Source: Ehretia macrophylla (Eukaryota; Streptophyta; Magnoliopsida; Boraginales; Ehretiaceae). Taken from it: a stretch of 64,000 nt of DNA. A program made the position numbers and the translations under genes. The stretch lies in assembly GCA_037974665.1 (NCBI GenBank), contig CM075773.1:35693080-35757079 (forward strand), given 5' to 3'. Positions 38,810-49,900 of this stretch are shown one piece after another (position 1 is the stretch's first letter; each line of letters begins with the position of its first letter). The notes beneath the pieces are model-generated. The model had not been told where the DNA came from and searched no databases. It worked only from the letters and a program-made list of their open reading frames with translations.

Positions 38810-39612
38810 TCATATAAAGCCCCTTGTGTCGTCTTATGGAAAAAACCTGTGGAAGGCTACTATAAACTGAATATGGATGACAGTTTCTATCGAGACTTGA
38901 GGAAAGCTGGTGGAGGGAGAATTCTTAGAGATTATAAAGGTTCCTTTATCTAGGGTTTCTGTTTGCCAGTTGAATGCACCTCTGCCTACAAAGCTGAAAT
39001 CATATCCCTCATTGCTGGTTTAACAATCTGCAAAACCAGAAACATCAAGAAAATTTGGGTGGAAATGGATGCAAAAGGAGTTGTTCATGCTATACAGAAT
39101 AATAAATCTAGTAATTGGGAGAATTCTTATGATATCTGTAAAGCTAATAGTTTACTCAAAGATTGTCAAGGCTTCATCTCGCACATTTATAGGGAAGGAA
39201 AATAACCTGCCAACCTGCTTGCCAACCAAGGTGCCTTTGCGGAAACTTGCTGCATTTTTGAAAATACAAATGATCAAAAGCAATTAAGAGGTATGATCAG
39301 AATTGATAAACTTCAATTACCACATTTTAGATTTACTTGGAAAGAGGTTCTTGCTTCTGTTCCCCTTTCCCGTTAACAGTACGTTATGCGTTGCATTTTT
39401 GTTTTATCATTTTCTTTTGTTTAGGCTCTTGTAAAAAGGAACAAATTGTGTTCCTTTTAGATTAGTTGGGCTTTTGGGACAGGTAAGTACCCCAATCCCC
39501 GTGGAGGTTCCGGCCTTTGTCCCCCTCCACTTTTGTACTTTTCTTTTGATATTAATAAAATTCCCGGAGGGAAGAACCCCTCCTTTTATTAAAAAAAAAA
39601 AAGAAGAAGAAG
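38810..39612 (+). mobile_element. LINE 3' end with RNase H-like fragment, nested in the CACTA element
   Basis: Broken plus-strand frames read VVLWKKPVEGYYKLNMD, then RILRDYKGSF, then the 38963-39205 frame with SAYKAEIISLIAGLTIC and WVEMDAKGVVHAI. This is the type I RNase H-like domain found at the end of plant L1 LINE polyproteins. A 3' tail follows with gatattaataaaattccc and an A run (39590-39602), then (GAA)n to about 39625. It is 5'-truncated; target duplications were not identified. Confidence 0.75.
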
Positions 39613-40290
39613 AAGAAGAAGAAGACTAACCTGAGCTATATAGAGCTTGTCCTATCGCAAAGGAAAAACCCAAATCGTTCAAAAAAAATGTTTCAAAATC
39701 TAAAAACTAATAAATAATAAAATAATTAGTAAAGTAAAAATAAGATAAAAAAACAATAAATTAAAAAATTAAAATTAAAAAAAAAAAGAAAACCCCGAAA
39801 ATAACAAGTAAAAATAAAAACAAAAAAAATCTGAAAAAATCGAAAATAAATAAAACAATGAATAAAAAACAAAAAATTAAAACAAAAAATTAAAAATTAA
39901 AAAAAAGTTAAAATAAGGTAAATGGCGAAAATAATAACTAATAACAAAAAAAATAAAAAAATAAAGAAAAAAAACTGAAAATAAATATAAAAAATGAAAA
40001 AAATGAAAAAATAAAACTGAAAATAACAACTTAAATTAAAAAACTGAAAATAAAAAAACAAAAAAAAATTGAAAAATAAAAAAATCCTAAAATAAAAATA
40101 AAAAATAAAGAAAAAAATTGAAAATAAATTCAAAAGCAAAAATAAACTGAAATTAAAAAATAAAAAAATAAAAAAAAAATATATATATATATACACACAC
40201 ATATATACATATAAATATACATATACATGCACATATGCATATACAAATACATATATACATATACATATACAAACAAAAAATATACCTCAA
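39600..40290. repeat. Low-complexity A-rich DNA and (TA/CA) microsatellite
   Basis: The plus strand is almost only A and T with short units such as aaaataaaaa and ctgaaaataaa. It ends in a TA/CA dinucleotide tract (about 40178-40270). Open frames here are by-products of base composition. Confidence 0.85.
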
Positions 40291-41857
40291 ACACAAAAAA
40301 AAAGGAAATTACCTTAAATATGTGAGAGAGGAAATTACCTTAAATATGTGAGAGAGAGAGGGGTTGGGTGGAGAGAAGAGTGTTTGAGGGGTGGGATGGG
40401 GGTATTGAGGGGTGGGAGGGGTTTATTTGCTAAAAAAATGGGATTTGGGGGTTGGGTTTTGAGTATTTAGGAGACAATGATTAGGGCAGCATTTATATGC
40501 GGTCTCAGCGACGACCCAGTGACAAACTACAATATAATTTCTTTAAATTAATACTTGATAAATTAATAATCTCTGTTAATTAATAAAAATGTTCGGTCCA
40601 GACTTGGTACCAGTGTAAAAAGTTGATAAATTCGATAAAATTATAAGATAATACATTTAAAAAATTTTATTTATATTTTATTGACCCAAATATTACATAA
40701 ATTAATAATTAACTAAAAAGTACATAATAAATTGACTATGAGGTTTTCTTAAAATATGAATCAAGAGTAGTTTGTCTTTTGTTGAATTTCAAATCTAGTT
40801 GAATCTCATATTTAATTATTTAAAGAGAAAAAATTGAGATAATCCTACAAGGATTATGATACAAGATTAGAGAAATTAGTTCTCATCCTAAACCTACAAG
40901 GACTTAGTTACGAGATTAGAGAAACTTTGTTATAATCCTACTAAATTAAAATTTATCTTCTATTCTGATTACGTATCTTTTCAAATTAGACTGAAAAAAT
41001 ACAAGTCACTTTAAAAAAAAAAACATCATAATTATAATATATTTACTATAAATCCAAAACAATTAAAAACAAATGTATAAATTAATAGTTATTAATTTAT
41101 CGATAAATTAATATTTCGCTAAATTAATAAAATTTGGTGGTCCTAACACTATTAATTTAAAGAGGTTCTATTATAGGTCGTCGCCAAAACCCTAGAAGGT
41201 GACGACCTAGAAATTATGGGTCGTCGCCCTTTTGTCTCCTTTTTTCTCTCCAAATTAGACAAAAGGGCGACGAAAGGCCCAGTATTTACTGGGTCGTCAC
41301 CTTTTTTTGTCTCCAAAGACGAACACCTAGTATTTACTAGGCTGTCGGCCCTTTGTCTCCAAAGGAGACAAAATTGGGCCTTTCGTCACCGTTTTATCTC
41401 CTTCCGTCGCCCTTTTTGATTAAGTTAAATTATTATAACGTTGATCTTACTAAACTTTTATTTTTCAAATTTTTCCCTTAAAAATATCATCACTATATAT
41501 TCTAATACTTAATTATCAAAAAAGTAACAATTAACATTATATTGGATTAGTAAGAAAATTAAGCAATAATTTCTTGAAAAATGTAAATTAGGGATCAATT
41601 TCATAATAGTCAATGTAGGTCTATTTACAAATAGAAAGAAAGTTTATACAACAGTGAATAAACTTAATTCTTTTTTCTTCCTTCAGTTCTAGCTAACAAA
41701 ATACTCTAACTTCATTCTAGTTTAATTCATCTAATTAGATTTAGTTTATATTAAGATTACAAATTATTTTAAATTTGCTAAAAAAAACATTTTAAATTAG
41801 AAATATTTTAAATATTTCTCCGACTACATCTTTTAAAAAAAAAAAAAAATTAGAGTT
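40291..41857. other. CACTA interior and right subterminal region
   Basis: A duplicated ggaaattaccttaaatatgt (about 40304 and 40331) precedes a G-rich stretch. The middle is AT-rich without coding sequence. From 41175 to 41420 alternating ggtcgtcgcc, gggcgacga and gtctccaaa blocks form inverted pairs, of the same character as the right-end array. Confidence 0.55.
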
Positions 41858-42196
41858 TGTCGCTAATTAGTCTCTAAATAAAGATGAATTACGACAACCT
41901 TGTCAAAACATAACATGTTGTCGTTAATTCGTCTCTAAATAGAGACCAATTAGCGACAACCTTGTCAAGAAATAATAGGTTCCTGCTAATTCGTCTCAAA
42001 ACCTTGTCAAGAAATAACAAGTTGTCGCTAATTCGTTTCTAAATTGAGGCGAATTTGGCAACAACCTTGTAAAAAAATAATAGGTTGTCGCTAATTCGTC
42101 TCCATTTAAGGACGAATTAGCGACTACTTGTCCAAAAATAAACGGTTGTCGCCAATTCGTCTCTAAATGGAGATGAATTTGCGACAACCTGGTCAA
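41858..42196. repeat. Tandem array of palindromic units at the right end of the CACTA element
   Basis: About six units of roughly 45-62 bases. Each reads ttgtcgctaattcgtctcta, a short centre, then the inverse (gagacgaattagcgacaa), then ccttgtcaagaaataata as a spacer. Each unit can fold on itself, and the motif echoes the terminal TTTTTAGCGAC. CACTA transposases bind subterminal repeats, so these are likely binding sites. Confidence 0.8.
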
Positions 42197-42639
42197 GGCG
42201 CAATATTTTTCACCATTTGTCGTAAATACGTCTCCCAGAAGAAACGATTCAGCGATGAACTGTCTATTTCTCGTAATATTTGCGCAAGTCATCAGTTTGT
42301 CGTCGTAAAAGGCAACGAAAAGGCGATGAACATTTACCCTCATCTCCAACACGTTGCCTATTTGTTACCATGATTCGCGCCAAAAGTGGCGTCGCTGATT
42401 CGTCTCCTTTCCGGCAATGAATTAACGAAGATCAGTCGCTAAAAACAATTTTTCTTGTAGTGAAATAAGTGAAGAACTAATCAAGAAAGGATGAGTACGC
42501 AAGATTTGTGATTTGGCAAGCCTAGTTAACCAATGGACAAACACTATATATATATGTATATATATGTGTATATATATATATATATATAACAAACTAGAGA
42601 TCTAAAGATTCTTGTATTTTTAAACTTAAATTCTAGTTT

Positions 42640-42845
42640 GCCTTATTGAAAAGAAGTGCAAACCTTGCTGCAGATTGGGTAACCAAACATATATTACGTT
42701 AGGTAGCTTGTCCTTAATTAATTGGACTTGTACTTGTAATCCTCCTCTAGTGCTTAAACTTATAATGAAACGACCATTTCTTAGGGGAATCGGTTAGCTT
42801 TATATGAATAAAATTAGTAATGTTTTTGACCCAAAAAAGAAGTAC
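42640..42845 (+). mobile_element. Possible LINE 3' tail fragment
   Basis: Reads RSANLAADWVTK, like the last part of a LINE RNase H region, and continues in AT-rich DNA to an A-rich end (ccaaaaaagaag). It lies in a place where sister units have no such sequence. Short and uncertain. Confidence 0.35.
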
Positions 42846-43313
42846 AATCCCGGTTATCCCTAATCTGCATTGAGTGTATAAACCTAACTACAACCTCATA
42901 TATAAAGGCCTCTAACGTAGTTTAAACGTCTCTAAGTAGTTTGGTCCGTACAGAGAGAATGCCTGCAAACCATGGGACATTTGTCTTTTAAATTAGCGAC
43001 TGTAAGACTTGAACCCCCATAAATTTGAAACTCTTGAAATCCGGTAAACATCAAAAAAGAACAACACATGAATTTCCCTAAAATAAAAGTCATACCACCT
43101 ATAGGTACAAGTTCTACTCTATAATTCAGCATATTAGATTAGTTACTTTTGTTGGTGTATTGCAAGAAGTTCGAATTTAGTTTTTAACTTGAATGAATTT
43201 TTTTTTAATGAATTATAACAAACATAATTTGCACGTCATGGCAAAGATATTTTAAACAAACGAATAATTTTAGACATCTTCAAGGTACATGGCAATTTGT
43301 TTTCTTTACCTCA

Positions 43314-43453
43314 CATGCATAGAGAATCAGCTCATGTTGCCAGCTAAATGCCTAGCACACACATGAAGGCTAGATGGGTCTGTTTACAATTTACTATTAC
43401 TATTTTATATCTTAATCGAATACTGTTCCCCCCTCTAAGCTTACTATAAAAAG
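43314..43453 (+). promoter_or_regulatory. HyPRP gene 4 promoter: RY motif and TATA box
   Basis: CATGCAT at 43314-43320 and TATAAAAAG at 43445-43453. The intervening sequence resembles those of genes 3 and 5 more than those of genes 1 and 2. Confidence 0.6.
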
Positions 43454-43531
43454 CATGGACTTAGAACAAATATTTCATCATAGAAGTAATCTCTACAAAT
43501 AAGTCCTTAAAGAATTATTAGATTTTTGGAG

Positions 43532-43924
43532 ATGGCTTCAAAGAGCACTACTTCAATTGCCTTCTTTCTTGCATTAAATGTTCTCTTCTTCTCTCTTGTT
43601 AGTGCTTGTGGCACTTGCTCAAGTCCTACACCAAAGCCAAAGCCAAGTCCTAGCCCTTCCAAGGCCACTTGCCCAAGAGATGCACTTAAATTAGGTGTAT
43701 GTGCCAATTTGCTTGGTAATCTACTTGGTGTTACAATTGGTAACCCTCCAAAAAAGCCATGCTGCTCTCTCATCGAGGGTCTTGTTGATCTTGAGGCTGC
43801 CGTTTGTCTTTGCACTGCTATCAAAGCCAATGTTTTGGGAATTGACCTTAATGTTCCTGTCTCCCTTAGCTTGCTTCTTAATGTCTGTGGAAAGAAAGTA
43901 CCACCTGGTTGGAAATGTGGCTAA
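43532..43924 (+). CDS. Hybrid proline-rich protein (HyPRP) gene 4
   Basis: Encodes 130 residues, intronless. The ATG at 43532 aligns with the starts of the paralogues; an upstream in-frame TTG at 43526 is not a likely start. Signal peptide residues 1-25 (ending VSA), then CGTCSSP, a very short Pro-rich linker (about residues 32-43) and the eight-cysteine domain from Cys47 to Cys129 with CC and CLC intact. The last residue is Gly where the paralogues end in Ala or Thr. Downstream DNA (44720-45850) still matches the 3' flanks of units 1 and 2, which shows the gene is part of the same tandem array. Poly(A) signal AATAAA at 44173-44178. Confidence 0.95.
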   Translation: MASKSTTSIAFFLALNVLFFSLVSACGTCSSPTPKPKPSPSPSKATCPRDALKLGVCANLLGNLLGVTIGNPPKKPCCSLIEGLVDLEAAVCLCTAIKANVLGIDLNVPVSLSLLLNVCGKKVPPGWKCG

Positions 43925-44178
43925 ACATTCTTATGTTCTCATAAATCATGCTTTTCGTCGTTCATCGAGAGAGAATTTCTTATATAAGGAGAATTTTCAT
44001 GCTCAGTAGGGAACTTCTTGTTTCCCCTGGAAGAATTGTATGAGTTGGGGTGATCTGTTTTCAAGTTTTCATTCTGTAACAATAATCATTGAGCTGCTAG
44101 CTTGTGTTTCTTTGTAGTTTAGTTCAAATGAATGTCAAATGTCATCCGTTATTTTTTATGAAATGAAAAATTAATAAA

Positions 44179-45894
44179 TTTTCCTTCTCTAAGTATGGGA
44201 AGAGAAATCACGTCCCCTCAATTTGGAAAAATGTTCAAAAACGTTATATTCAGATGAATCAGTTGAGTGGAGACCGAACTCACATATTGTGAGGCGCACC
44301 TTCTCTAGTCAACGGGGCCCATCCGACGGTAATGTTTTCGAGAGTTTACTTCAACTTGACCTCCTCATTCGTCAAGCTAGAAAACTCGGTTCCACACTCG
44401 GTTAAATTTTGTTTATCCATTGCGCCTAAGTACTTAACCAATGCAAGTTTTCACTCTTTCAATTTTCTAACCATTGAGCATAATATAGGGGGTTTAGCTT
44501 CTCCAATCTAATTCAAAGTTAGCTCGTGAATTTTGAGTTTCAACAAAACTCTAGAAACAGAAACTACAACTTATTAGATTTTATTTTGGAGAAACAATGA
44601 ATAGTCATATTTTCTTTTATCAAAATAATTTTACCTTGGGCATGATCATAATAGATCCATTCTAAAGCTATAAAACTAATAATGCGGGTGGTGCGCCCCA
44701 AAATTAACATACTCCATGTCAATCGATAATGAATAGTCATATTGCTACGACAAACACTAGGAAGTACTAATCAAACAAAAATAATTGAAGAACTAATCAT
44801 GGAGGAAGGAGAAGTCGATTTATGTGCTTTGCCAAGCGTATATCAATGGGCAAAACAATAAATACATAATAAACTGGAGATCTAAGGATTCTTCATTCTT
44901 GCATCTTTCAACTTAAAATTTCAAGTTACACTTGTTCTCTCCCAAACAGATATTGTATAAACCTAACTACATATAGAAAAGCTTCTTAATTTACTCTGAC
45001 CAATAATATTGTGTTTGAACTGGCCTATTTGCCTCAGTTCACAATCAACATAAACTTGATTCAGAGACAATAGATTATAGTGCATGTAATAAAGAGCTCG
45101 TCCAAGGAGAATTGGAAAATTAATTCAGCTAAACTATCTTTTCTTTAATTCTTCTTCTTTGTTTATATATAATAATAGCTAAAGAATAACTGTCAATAAC
45201 CACCTTAATAATGCTGATAATTATCTATAGCTTTAAATCTTATTTCTTCAAAACACGTAAGACTATTTAATTAGATCATCAATTAAATGCAAAATTATGG
45301 CGTAAACAGATTGATCTCTTGAGATTGAAAGATTTTAAATCGATCCATCCCACTAAAAATATGAGTATTTATCTAGTCATAATGAAATTACACGTAGCTA
45401 AGAGATATTGATCTATAGATAAAGACGGGTAAATTGCCTAGACATTCTCGCGATTAGAAATTTTTTTTTTTCCAATTGAAGAGAAATTTAAACCATACAA
45501 CACATATCAAATAATGTAATCCACGAGAATTGATCACAGGAAGTCTCGTCCCTAACAAATGAAAATGGGCATATAAATAAATATCATCTGTTTTTATGGT
45601 AACATTTAGCGTGGCTCCTTGGTTAAGAAACAAATAAAAAAATTCTAACCAACTTTTGGTTGAATAATTATTTTTATTTTTTATTTAGTTTATATGAAAG
45701 AAATATTAAGCTGCATATTAATATTCTTTGTTGGAGCACGTAATTACAATCTGATTGTTCCCGTACGACATTCTCTCTTAGCAAACAACGTGCAATCATA
45801 TTCCGTTAACACCTCAGAGAGATCGTGAACTAAAATGCAAATTTCTTATATTACCCACTAAACTAATAATGTTTGCACCCTAGAAAATAAAGGT
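44179..45894. other. 3' flank of HyPRP gene 4
   Basis: About 44210-44390 is a segment without a counterpart after gene 3, with no recognisable coding content. From about 44720 the sequence follows unit 1 downstream DNA (gaagaactaatca, gccaagcgtatatcaatgg, and later the gtggctcc stretch near 45610). No gene seen. Confidence 0.55.
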
Positions 45895-46495
45895 CTGTTT
45901 GGCTTAATTTTAGATACTTAAAAGCGCTTCTTATAAGTTTAGAAGTAGAAACTAACATGTTTGGCCCATTTATTAAAATATTTTTAGATAAAATTTGAAG
46001 CTAAAAAATAAGTAGCTTCAAATTGTTAAAATATAACCTTGCTCCACATCAAAAAATTAGAAACTCTAAGACCACCTTATAAGATCTTGGACTACTTCAC
46101 TTGACACCAATTAATTTTAAGATGTAACCTCAAGCTTCTTAACATAGTATTAAAGTTGGGCTCTTAATCCAGTCTTATTCATCTTCCGCGCGTGTTCCAC
46201 CTGCTGCCTTTCCACTATGACCCTCCATTTGGCACCAATTGGAGCTTTTAGAAAAAGGCTCTTACAAAACTATTTTTATATAATGTGAAAAGCTTATTTT
46301 TTTTTATTTCTCAAATATACTCCAATTTTTTAAAATTTAACATTGGACTCAAAATTTTTAAAAACTCAATATTGCTCAAAATACGCCGAATATTCAATAT
46401 TTTTTATTCAATAATACTTCTAAACAAAACTCTACTGTTAAAAGCACACAACTCAAAAGTTAAAATTTCATAGTTAGATCAAATAGAGTCTAAAT
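45895..46495. mobile_element. MITE family copy 1, split by a TRIM-like insertion
   Basis: Starts ggtctgtttggctta, includes aaaagcgcttcttataagtt, and ends cacaactcaaaagttaaaat then agatcaaatagagtc. It is interrupted at about 46037-46250 by a segment with caccaattaattttaagatg and gggctcttaatccagtc, which belongs to the TRIM-like modules seen at 5415 and 26560. Sister copies are 46873-47285 and 52945-53330. Confidence 0.6.
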
Positions 46496-46872
46496 TTGTA
46501 AGGTAAAAATTTATTTATTTTTAGAAGTACATCGCCTAGAAATTATTTTTGAGATTAGAACCTCTTAGAATTATACTAATCTAACCAACTCTTATCATTT
46601 ATTTTATATTTTTAATTTTTTGAGAACTTGTAATCTTATCATGTATGATATTTTTTTAGTTTTTGAAGAATTTGTAAACACTAAGGAGCTTATAAGCTCT
46701 TCTATTTACGTTAATCCAGCACCCTCTTAATGTTATGTTATAAGCCATCAAATTCCAAATATCGAAAGTGAATACTTTAAATCCATCTCACCCAAAATAC
46801 CTCATATAGTCTCCGGTCTCTTAAATTATGTTAATGAATGTTAGGACAATTAACTGAAGTTCTAATCAAGGA

Positions 46873-47285
46873 TTTTGGGTCTATTTGGCCTACCTTTTGA
46901 ACACTTAAAAGTGCGTCATTTGAGTTTAGAAGATGAAGTTAACTTATTTGGATAATTTTTTTAATAACTTTTAAGTAAAATCTAAAATTAAAAAAAGCTA
47001 AAAACTAAAAAGCTCTAAATTGAAGCTTTTGAAAAAAAGGTTTTTGTGAAATTATTTTTTCGCAATGCAGGAAGTTATTTTTTTTTTCTCAAAATTAATA
47101 TAGCCCTCTATATTTTTGAAAGTATAACATTGGGCTCAAATTTTCTAAAAGGCCAACACTGTCTAGATAAGCCAAACAACAGCGGCTTTTTTTAACAACG
47201 CTTTTACCCAAAACTCTACTACTAAACACTCTATAATTCAAAAGTTAAAATTTTACAATTGGGCCAAACAAAACTTTATTTATAA
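46873..47285. mobile_element. MITE family copy 2
   Basis: About 410 bp, starts ggtctatttggcctac and ends gggccaaacaaaactt, giving inverted ends around TTTGGCC/GGCCAAA. Internal landmarks shared with the other copies are cgcaatgcaggaagtta, caacactgtct and ctctactactaaa. No coding capacity. Confidence 0.65.
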
Positions 47286-47697
47286 TTTGTTTTGCCAAAC
47301 ACCCCTAATGAGCTTATAAACGCGTAAAAAACTTATAAGTTGTTCTGACCAAAAGACCCCTATATGTCATATCTATGATTATTTTCATGAATAGTATACT
47401 ACTAAATGTGTCTTGTTCATTTGGATGGACCTTCTTTTTTTTTTTTTTATCTAAGTAAAAAATTTACACGAATGCATAAGGTAGATAAACCATATTAGCA
47501 AAAAAATCTGGTCATTTACAAGTAACGTTCAAAAAGATTGAGAATTTTTCTTGATAACCACATATAATAATCGGTACGTTATTATTCAGCCTAATAGATT
47601 ATATTTCCCTTATAGTATAATAAGAAGTTCGACTTTAGGTTATATATTAAATGTATTTGGTTAATGAATAACAAACATATATTACACGTCATGGAGT

Positions 47698-48046
47698 CAG
47701 GGCCGGCCCAAGCTATAGGCTGCTTGGGCCTGTGCCCAACGCCCCTTTAGTCTAGAAGCCCCAATTTAAAGAAATTACTCTTTTTTTTTTTAAGATAAAG
47801 GTCTATCATAAAGTCTTATTCTTTAATTGGGGCCAAGAGATAGGAAAAATAAATTTTATATAGGTCTATCTTTTTGTTAACTTGTAGCATTATGCTATTT
47901 TATAATTCTAATTTTGATATTTTTTTTTATTTGTAGTAATTATTTTAGTAGAAAATTTTGAATTTTTTTATTAAGAAAAAACTTAATTATTAAGGCCTTT
48001 ATTTAGATGATCGCCCAAGGTCCCCAAATTGTTTGAGACGGCTGTG
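47698..48046. mobile_element. Non-autonomous hAT-like element, 349 bp, with 8-bp target duplication
   Basis: Starts CAGGGCCGGCCC and ends GAGACGGCTGTG; the ends are imperfect inverted repeats (8 of 12). Flanks are exact CATGGAGT copies at 47690-47697 and 48047-48054. Eight-base duplications and CAGGG-type ends are hAT features. The related region upstream of gene 4 (about 43230-43245, cgtcatggcaaag) lacks it. It sits about 185 bp upstream of the gene 5 TATA box. Confidence 0.85.
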
Positions 48047-48127
48047 CATGGAGTACTAGATTATTTTAAATTAATTAATAATTTTAGACATCTTCAAGGA
48101 ACATGGAAATTTGTTTTCTTTACCTCA

Positions 48128-48238
48128 CATGCATACAGAATCAGGACATGTTGCAAGCTAAATCCCAAGCACTTGCATGAAACTATCACCCCCCCCCCCC
48201 CCCCCCCCCCCCCCCCCTTTTGAGCTTCCTATAAAAGG
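48128..48238 (+). promoter_or_regulatory. HyPRP gene 5 promoter: RY motif, 29-base poly(C), TATA box
   Basis: CATGCAT at 48128-48134, an uninterrupted run of 29 C at 48189-48217, and TATAAAAGG at 48230-48238. The related gene 4 promoter has only six C at the corresponding place (near 43430) and gene 3 has three. The run lies 12 bases before the TATA box. Confidence 0.7.
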
Positions 48239-48343
48239 CATGCTCGTAGAACGAATTTTGTCATCACAAAAACCCCTTCTTCCTTAATATGTAGGTATAG
48301 TTTCTCAATAGATAAGTTCTTAAGATTTATTAGAGTTTGGCAG

Positions 48344-48742
48344 ATGGCTTCTAAGAGCACTTGTTCAATTGCCCTCTTTCTTGGTTTGAACCTACTCTTT
48401 TTCTCTCTTGTTAGTGCTTGTGGCACTTGCCCAAGTCCTAAACCAAAACCAAAGCCAAAGCCAAGTTCCAGCCCTTCCAAGGCCACTTGCCCTAGAGATG
48501 CACTTAAATTAGGTGTATGTGCCAACTTGCTCGGCAATTTGCTTGGTGTTAAAATTGGTAACCCTCCGAAAAAGCCATGCTGCTCTCTTCTTGAAGGTCT
48601 TGTTGACCTTGAGGCTGCTGTTTGTCTTTGCACTGCTATCAAAGCCAATGTTTTGGGAATTAACCTTAATGTTCCTGTCTCCCTCAGCTTGCTTCTTAAT
48701 GCGTGTGGAAAGAAAGTACCATCTGGCTGGAAATGTGCCTAA
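48344..48742 (+). CDS. Hybrid proline-rich protein (HyPRP) gene 5
   Basis: Encodes 132 residues, intronless. Signal peptide residues 1-25 ending VSA, with an unusual Cys at position 7 ([10 protein letters not shown]). Then CGTCPSP, a short Lys-Pro and Ser-rich linker (about residues 33-45) and the eight-cysteine domain from Cys49 to Cys131, all eight cysteines present. Closest to genes 3 and 4. Expected to be secreted and wall- or membrane-associated, role not known. Its promoter carries both a hAT-like insertion and a long poly(C) run, so its expression may differ from that of its sisters. Confidence 0.95.
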   Translation: MASKSTCSIALFLGLNLLFFSLVSACGTCPSPKPKPKPKPSSSPSKATCPRDALKLGVCANLLGNLLGVKIGNPPKKPCCSLLEGLVDLEAAVCLCTAIKANVLGINLNVPVSLSLLLNACGKKVPSGWKCA

Positions 48743-49650
48743 ATATTCTGAAGTTTTCACAATTCATGATTTCTTGAAAGTTCTTCAACAAATAATTTTC
48801 TCTTTGAAGAGATATCTTATTAGTGGGGGAATCTCTTATCCCTTTTGCAAAATGGTTGTGGAATTTGGAGTATTGTTGCATCAGTTTTCTTTTTGTGAAA
48901 GAAATAAAAAATAAACAAGTTTTTTTTTCTGTAATATTTAATTATCATCGACCAGCTCCTAGATTGTATTACTATGTGATTTTTTGTGCACCATTCAAAA
49001 CGTCATCTATTATTTGATTATAATCATAATGTTCAAGTTCATGGAGATCAAGGAAATACCGAAAGAAACATTCATTGTGATCGAAGAATTTAACTTGTAA
49101 TTCACATAGTTTGCGTAATCCTACAATTCGCGAATCGAGCGAATCTTGTGAATTTACATAGTTTTCGTAATTGCACGATACGAATTGCACGATTCAGTTC
49201 GATTCAAGCAAAAAAACAGTTAGTGAATCATTAATTAAGATAAATCGGTAAGCGAATCAGAGTGAATCGTGCGATTCATGATACGATTCACGATTCGTGT
49301 CAAACTAAAAAAAAAAAAAAAAAACTCAAAAAGTCCAAAAATCGAAAGAAAAAAAAAAAAAAGAGAACCCACTTTAATTTTTTTCAAGCAATATAGAATT
49401 AGCCCATTATTAAAAAACATGAACAAACAAAATAAAAGCAAAAGTCCATTTAGATTTAATATCAATTTTTAACTATAATTACTAAATCAAAACATTCAAA
49501 ACTCAAAAGTTAAAATCCCTAAAAAAAAAAAGAGAGAGAGAACGCTACTTATCTTCATCGTGACTGTAAGTGGGCTGCTGCTAAACTCGATCAAAAGTTA
49601 AAATCAAAACATTCAAAACTATACATTTAGATTTAACATCAATTTTGGTT
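48743..49650. other. 3' flank of HyPRP gene 5 and direct-repeat DNA
   Basis: From 49080 to 49290 the sequence contains many near-repeats of gattcacgattcg, gcgaatc and their complements, which can pair with each other. Two A-rich runs follow (49307-49324, 49349-49362). The words aaaacattcaaaact and tagatttaa(t/c)atcaattttt occur twice (near 49450-49500 and 49605-49650), a partial duplication. No gene seen. Confidence 0.55.
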
Positions 49651-49659
49651 TTATTTTTT

Positions 49660-49900
49660 TCTAATGTTCATGTTCAAAATAAATTTGTTTGTGATAATTG
49701 TCACAGACCCAAGCATACTAGGTCACCTTTTCCAACCAAGAGTAATAAAAATGTTGTAGTTTTTCATCTTATGCATTGTGATACCTCAAGTCCCTATGGG
49801 ACACTTCAAATTTTGGAGCCCACTATTTTTTTGGCATTATCGTTGATCAGAAAAGGTCGATATGAGTATATATCTCATGACATACAAATCAAAAAACTAT
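49660..49900 (+). pseudogene. Ty1/copia integrase fragment
   Basis: The frame 49645-49902 reads KFVCDNCHRPKHTRSPF, then VVVFHLMHCDTSSPYGT, like the end of the copia integrase zinc domain and the first catalytic Asp (HCD) of the core. The order and spacing are typical, but the sequence degenerates after about 40 residues and nothing else of the element is nearby. It is from a lineage different from the element at 15.6-25.9 kb. Confidence 0.65.

Larger units (their letters stand above)
38057..42462. mobile_element. CACTA (En/Spm-type) element, non-autonomous, 4.4 kb
   Basis: Ends are inverted copies of (C/t)ACTACAAGAAAAA followed by TGTTTTTAGCGAC, matching at about 26 of 28 positions; the left first base is t. 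Flanking triplets are GAA and AAA, an imperfect 3-bp target duplication. Sister sequences in units 1 and 2 (11811-11835 and 34085-34105) lack it and read straight through from taataaaaata to gtaagtgaagaac. Both ends carry many subterminal repeats of tcgtcgc and gtcgctaattcgtctc. No transposase frame was found. A LINE remnant is nested inside. Confidence 0.85.

Noticed and set aside
39897-40232. Phe/Tyr-rich 111-residue open frame on the minus strand
   Set aside because: Arises from A-rich low-complexity DNA and a TA/CA microsatellite.
41858-42196. A CRISPR-like array of regular repeats and spacers
   Set aside because: Units are self-complementary and similar throughout, inside a CACTA element in a plant genome; there are no unique spacers.
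43526-43531. Upstream TTG start for HyPRP gene 4
   Set aside because: Paralogue alignment and the signal peptide support ATG at 43532.
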